From the NCBI GenBank assembly GCA_003161515.1, contig PMOH01000316.1:11385-75384 (forward strand): 64,000 nt of DNA, read 5' to 3'. Each line of letters opens with the position of its first letter. Position 1 is the stretch's first letter. Both the position numbers and the translations under genes were made by a program. This DNA comes from Deltaproteobacteria bacterium. GTDB lineage: Bacteria; Desulfobacterota; Binatia; Binatales; Binataceae. This document shows positions 63,759 through 64,000 of the stretch, piece by piece. The notes under the pieces are model-generated. The model ran no database searches, was not told where the DNA came from, and saw nothing but the letters and a program-made list of their open reading frames with translations.

Positions 63759-64000
63759 TTCTGCACCTGCTTCAGCCGCGCATCGAGGTAATCCAGGATC
63801 GCGAACGTCTCATCGCCGAGCGGCGTTCCGGCGCGCGTGTCCTTCCAATGCTTGCGAGCTTCTTTCATGGTGAAATTGCGGCAGCCCGCGAATACAAGCC
63901 ATTCGGTTGAGCCTTCCGACTGTGCGAGCAAAAAGAGGTAGCCATCCGAACGCATCGGGCCGAGAATGATGCCCTTCGCGCCTTGGAAGTTCGCGCCTTC
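63755..64000 (-). CDS. Partial protein, 5' end outside the window, possibly pentapeptide-repeat type
   Basis: An ATG exists at 63955, but the frame stays open and coding to the window edge (EGANFQGAKGIILGPMRSDG). The A(N)FQGA style start looks like the end of a pentapeptide-repeat stretch, and the rest (LFLLAQSEGSTEWLVFAGCR, NFTMKEARKHWKDTR) is a pattern common in phage proteins of unknown role. Length and true start cannot be seen. Confidence 0.6.
   Translation of the reverse strand, partial: EGANFQGAKGIILGPMRSDGYLFLLAQSEGSTEWLVFAGCRNFTMKEARKHWKDTRAGTPLGDETFAILDYLDARLKQVQK

Overview
The window is most of a temperate contractile-tailed (myovirus-type) phage or prophage genome, estimated by eye at 58-60% GC. 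It carries a terminase, portal, scaffold, HK97-fold-type capsid, tail sheath, tail tube, tape measure, P2/Mu-like baseplate, lysin, tyrosine integrase and replication genes. Nearly all genes overlap by 1-8 bases (ATGA, GTGA, TTGA). The host cannot be named. No tRNA, rRNA or bacterial housekeeping gene is present, and the Thr/Pro-rich exported proteins only suggest a high-GC, uncultured environmental Gram-negative.

Layout. (1) 1-37.5 kb, rightward: packaging and head genes (terminases, portal, scaffold, capsid), with a set of signal-peptide-bearing proteins and a stand-alone biotinyl domain among them. Neck, sheath, tube, frameshifted tail chaperone, tape measure, hub, spike, gp25/gpJ/gpI baseplate, two fibres and a GH108 lysin follow. 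(2) 37.5-44.0 kb, leftward, driven from a promoter at about 44.02 kb: ribbon-helix-helix regulator, HerA-like ATPase, a candidate recombination protein, PD-(D/E)XK nuclease, KTSC protein, PolB-like exonuclease and a 35-residue membrane peptide. (3) 44.06-55.8 kb, rightward: a membrane-anchored unknown, integrase, a small HTH regulator, a strong sigma70-type promoter, then replication (HTH initiator, helicase-loader-like protein, isolated DnaA domain IV) and DNA-modification genes. (4) 55.8-64 kb, leftward: a Ycf46-like AAA ATPase with rearranged motifs, DUF1257, DUF2997 and DUF3150-like proteins, a DUF5131 protein and a GIY-YIG homing endonuclease.

Main discovery. The replication/modification operon contains three short transposon-like cassettes (49167-49864, 51188-51710, 52862-53587). 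Each is bounded by inverted copies of the same 23-bp end and flanked by a perfect 8-bp target duplication (TTTCGAAA, AAAGTAAG, CAAGAAAG). Each carries one cargo gene and no transposase. The cargoes are an amino-methyltransferase, a Mom-like DNA-hypermodification GNAT protein and a cytosine-C5-methyltransferase-like protein. Deleting each cassette with one duplication in silico restores an uninterrupted phage gene with the phage's usual start or stop overlap, so these look like genuine insertions. The ends also appear to carry a Shine-Dalgarno and a TTG start that translate, or couple to, the cargo. I suggest this is a family of non-autonomous elements that spreads DNA-modification genes through phage operons.
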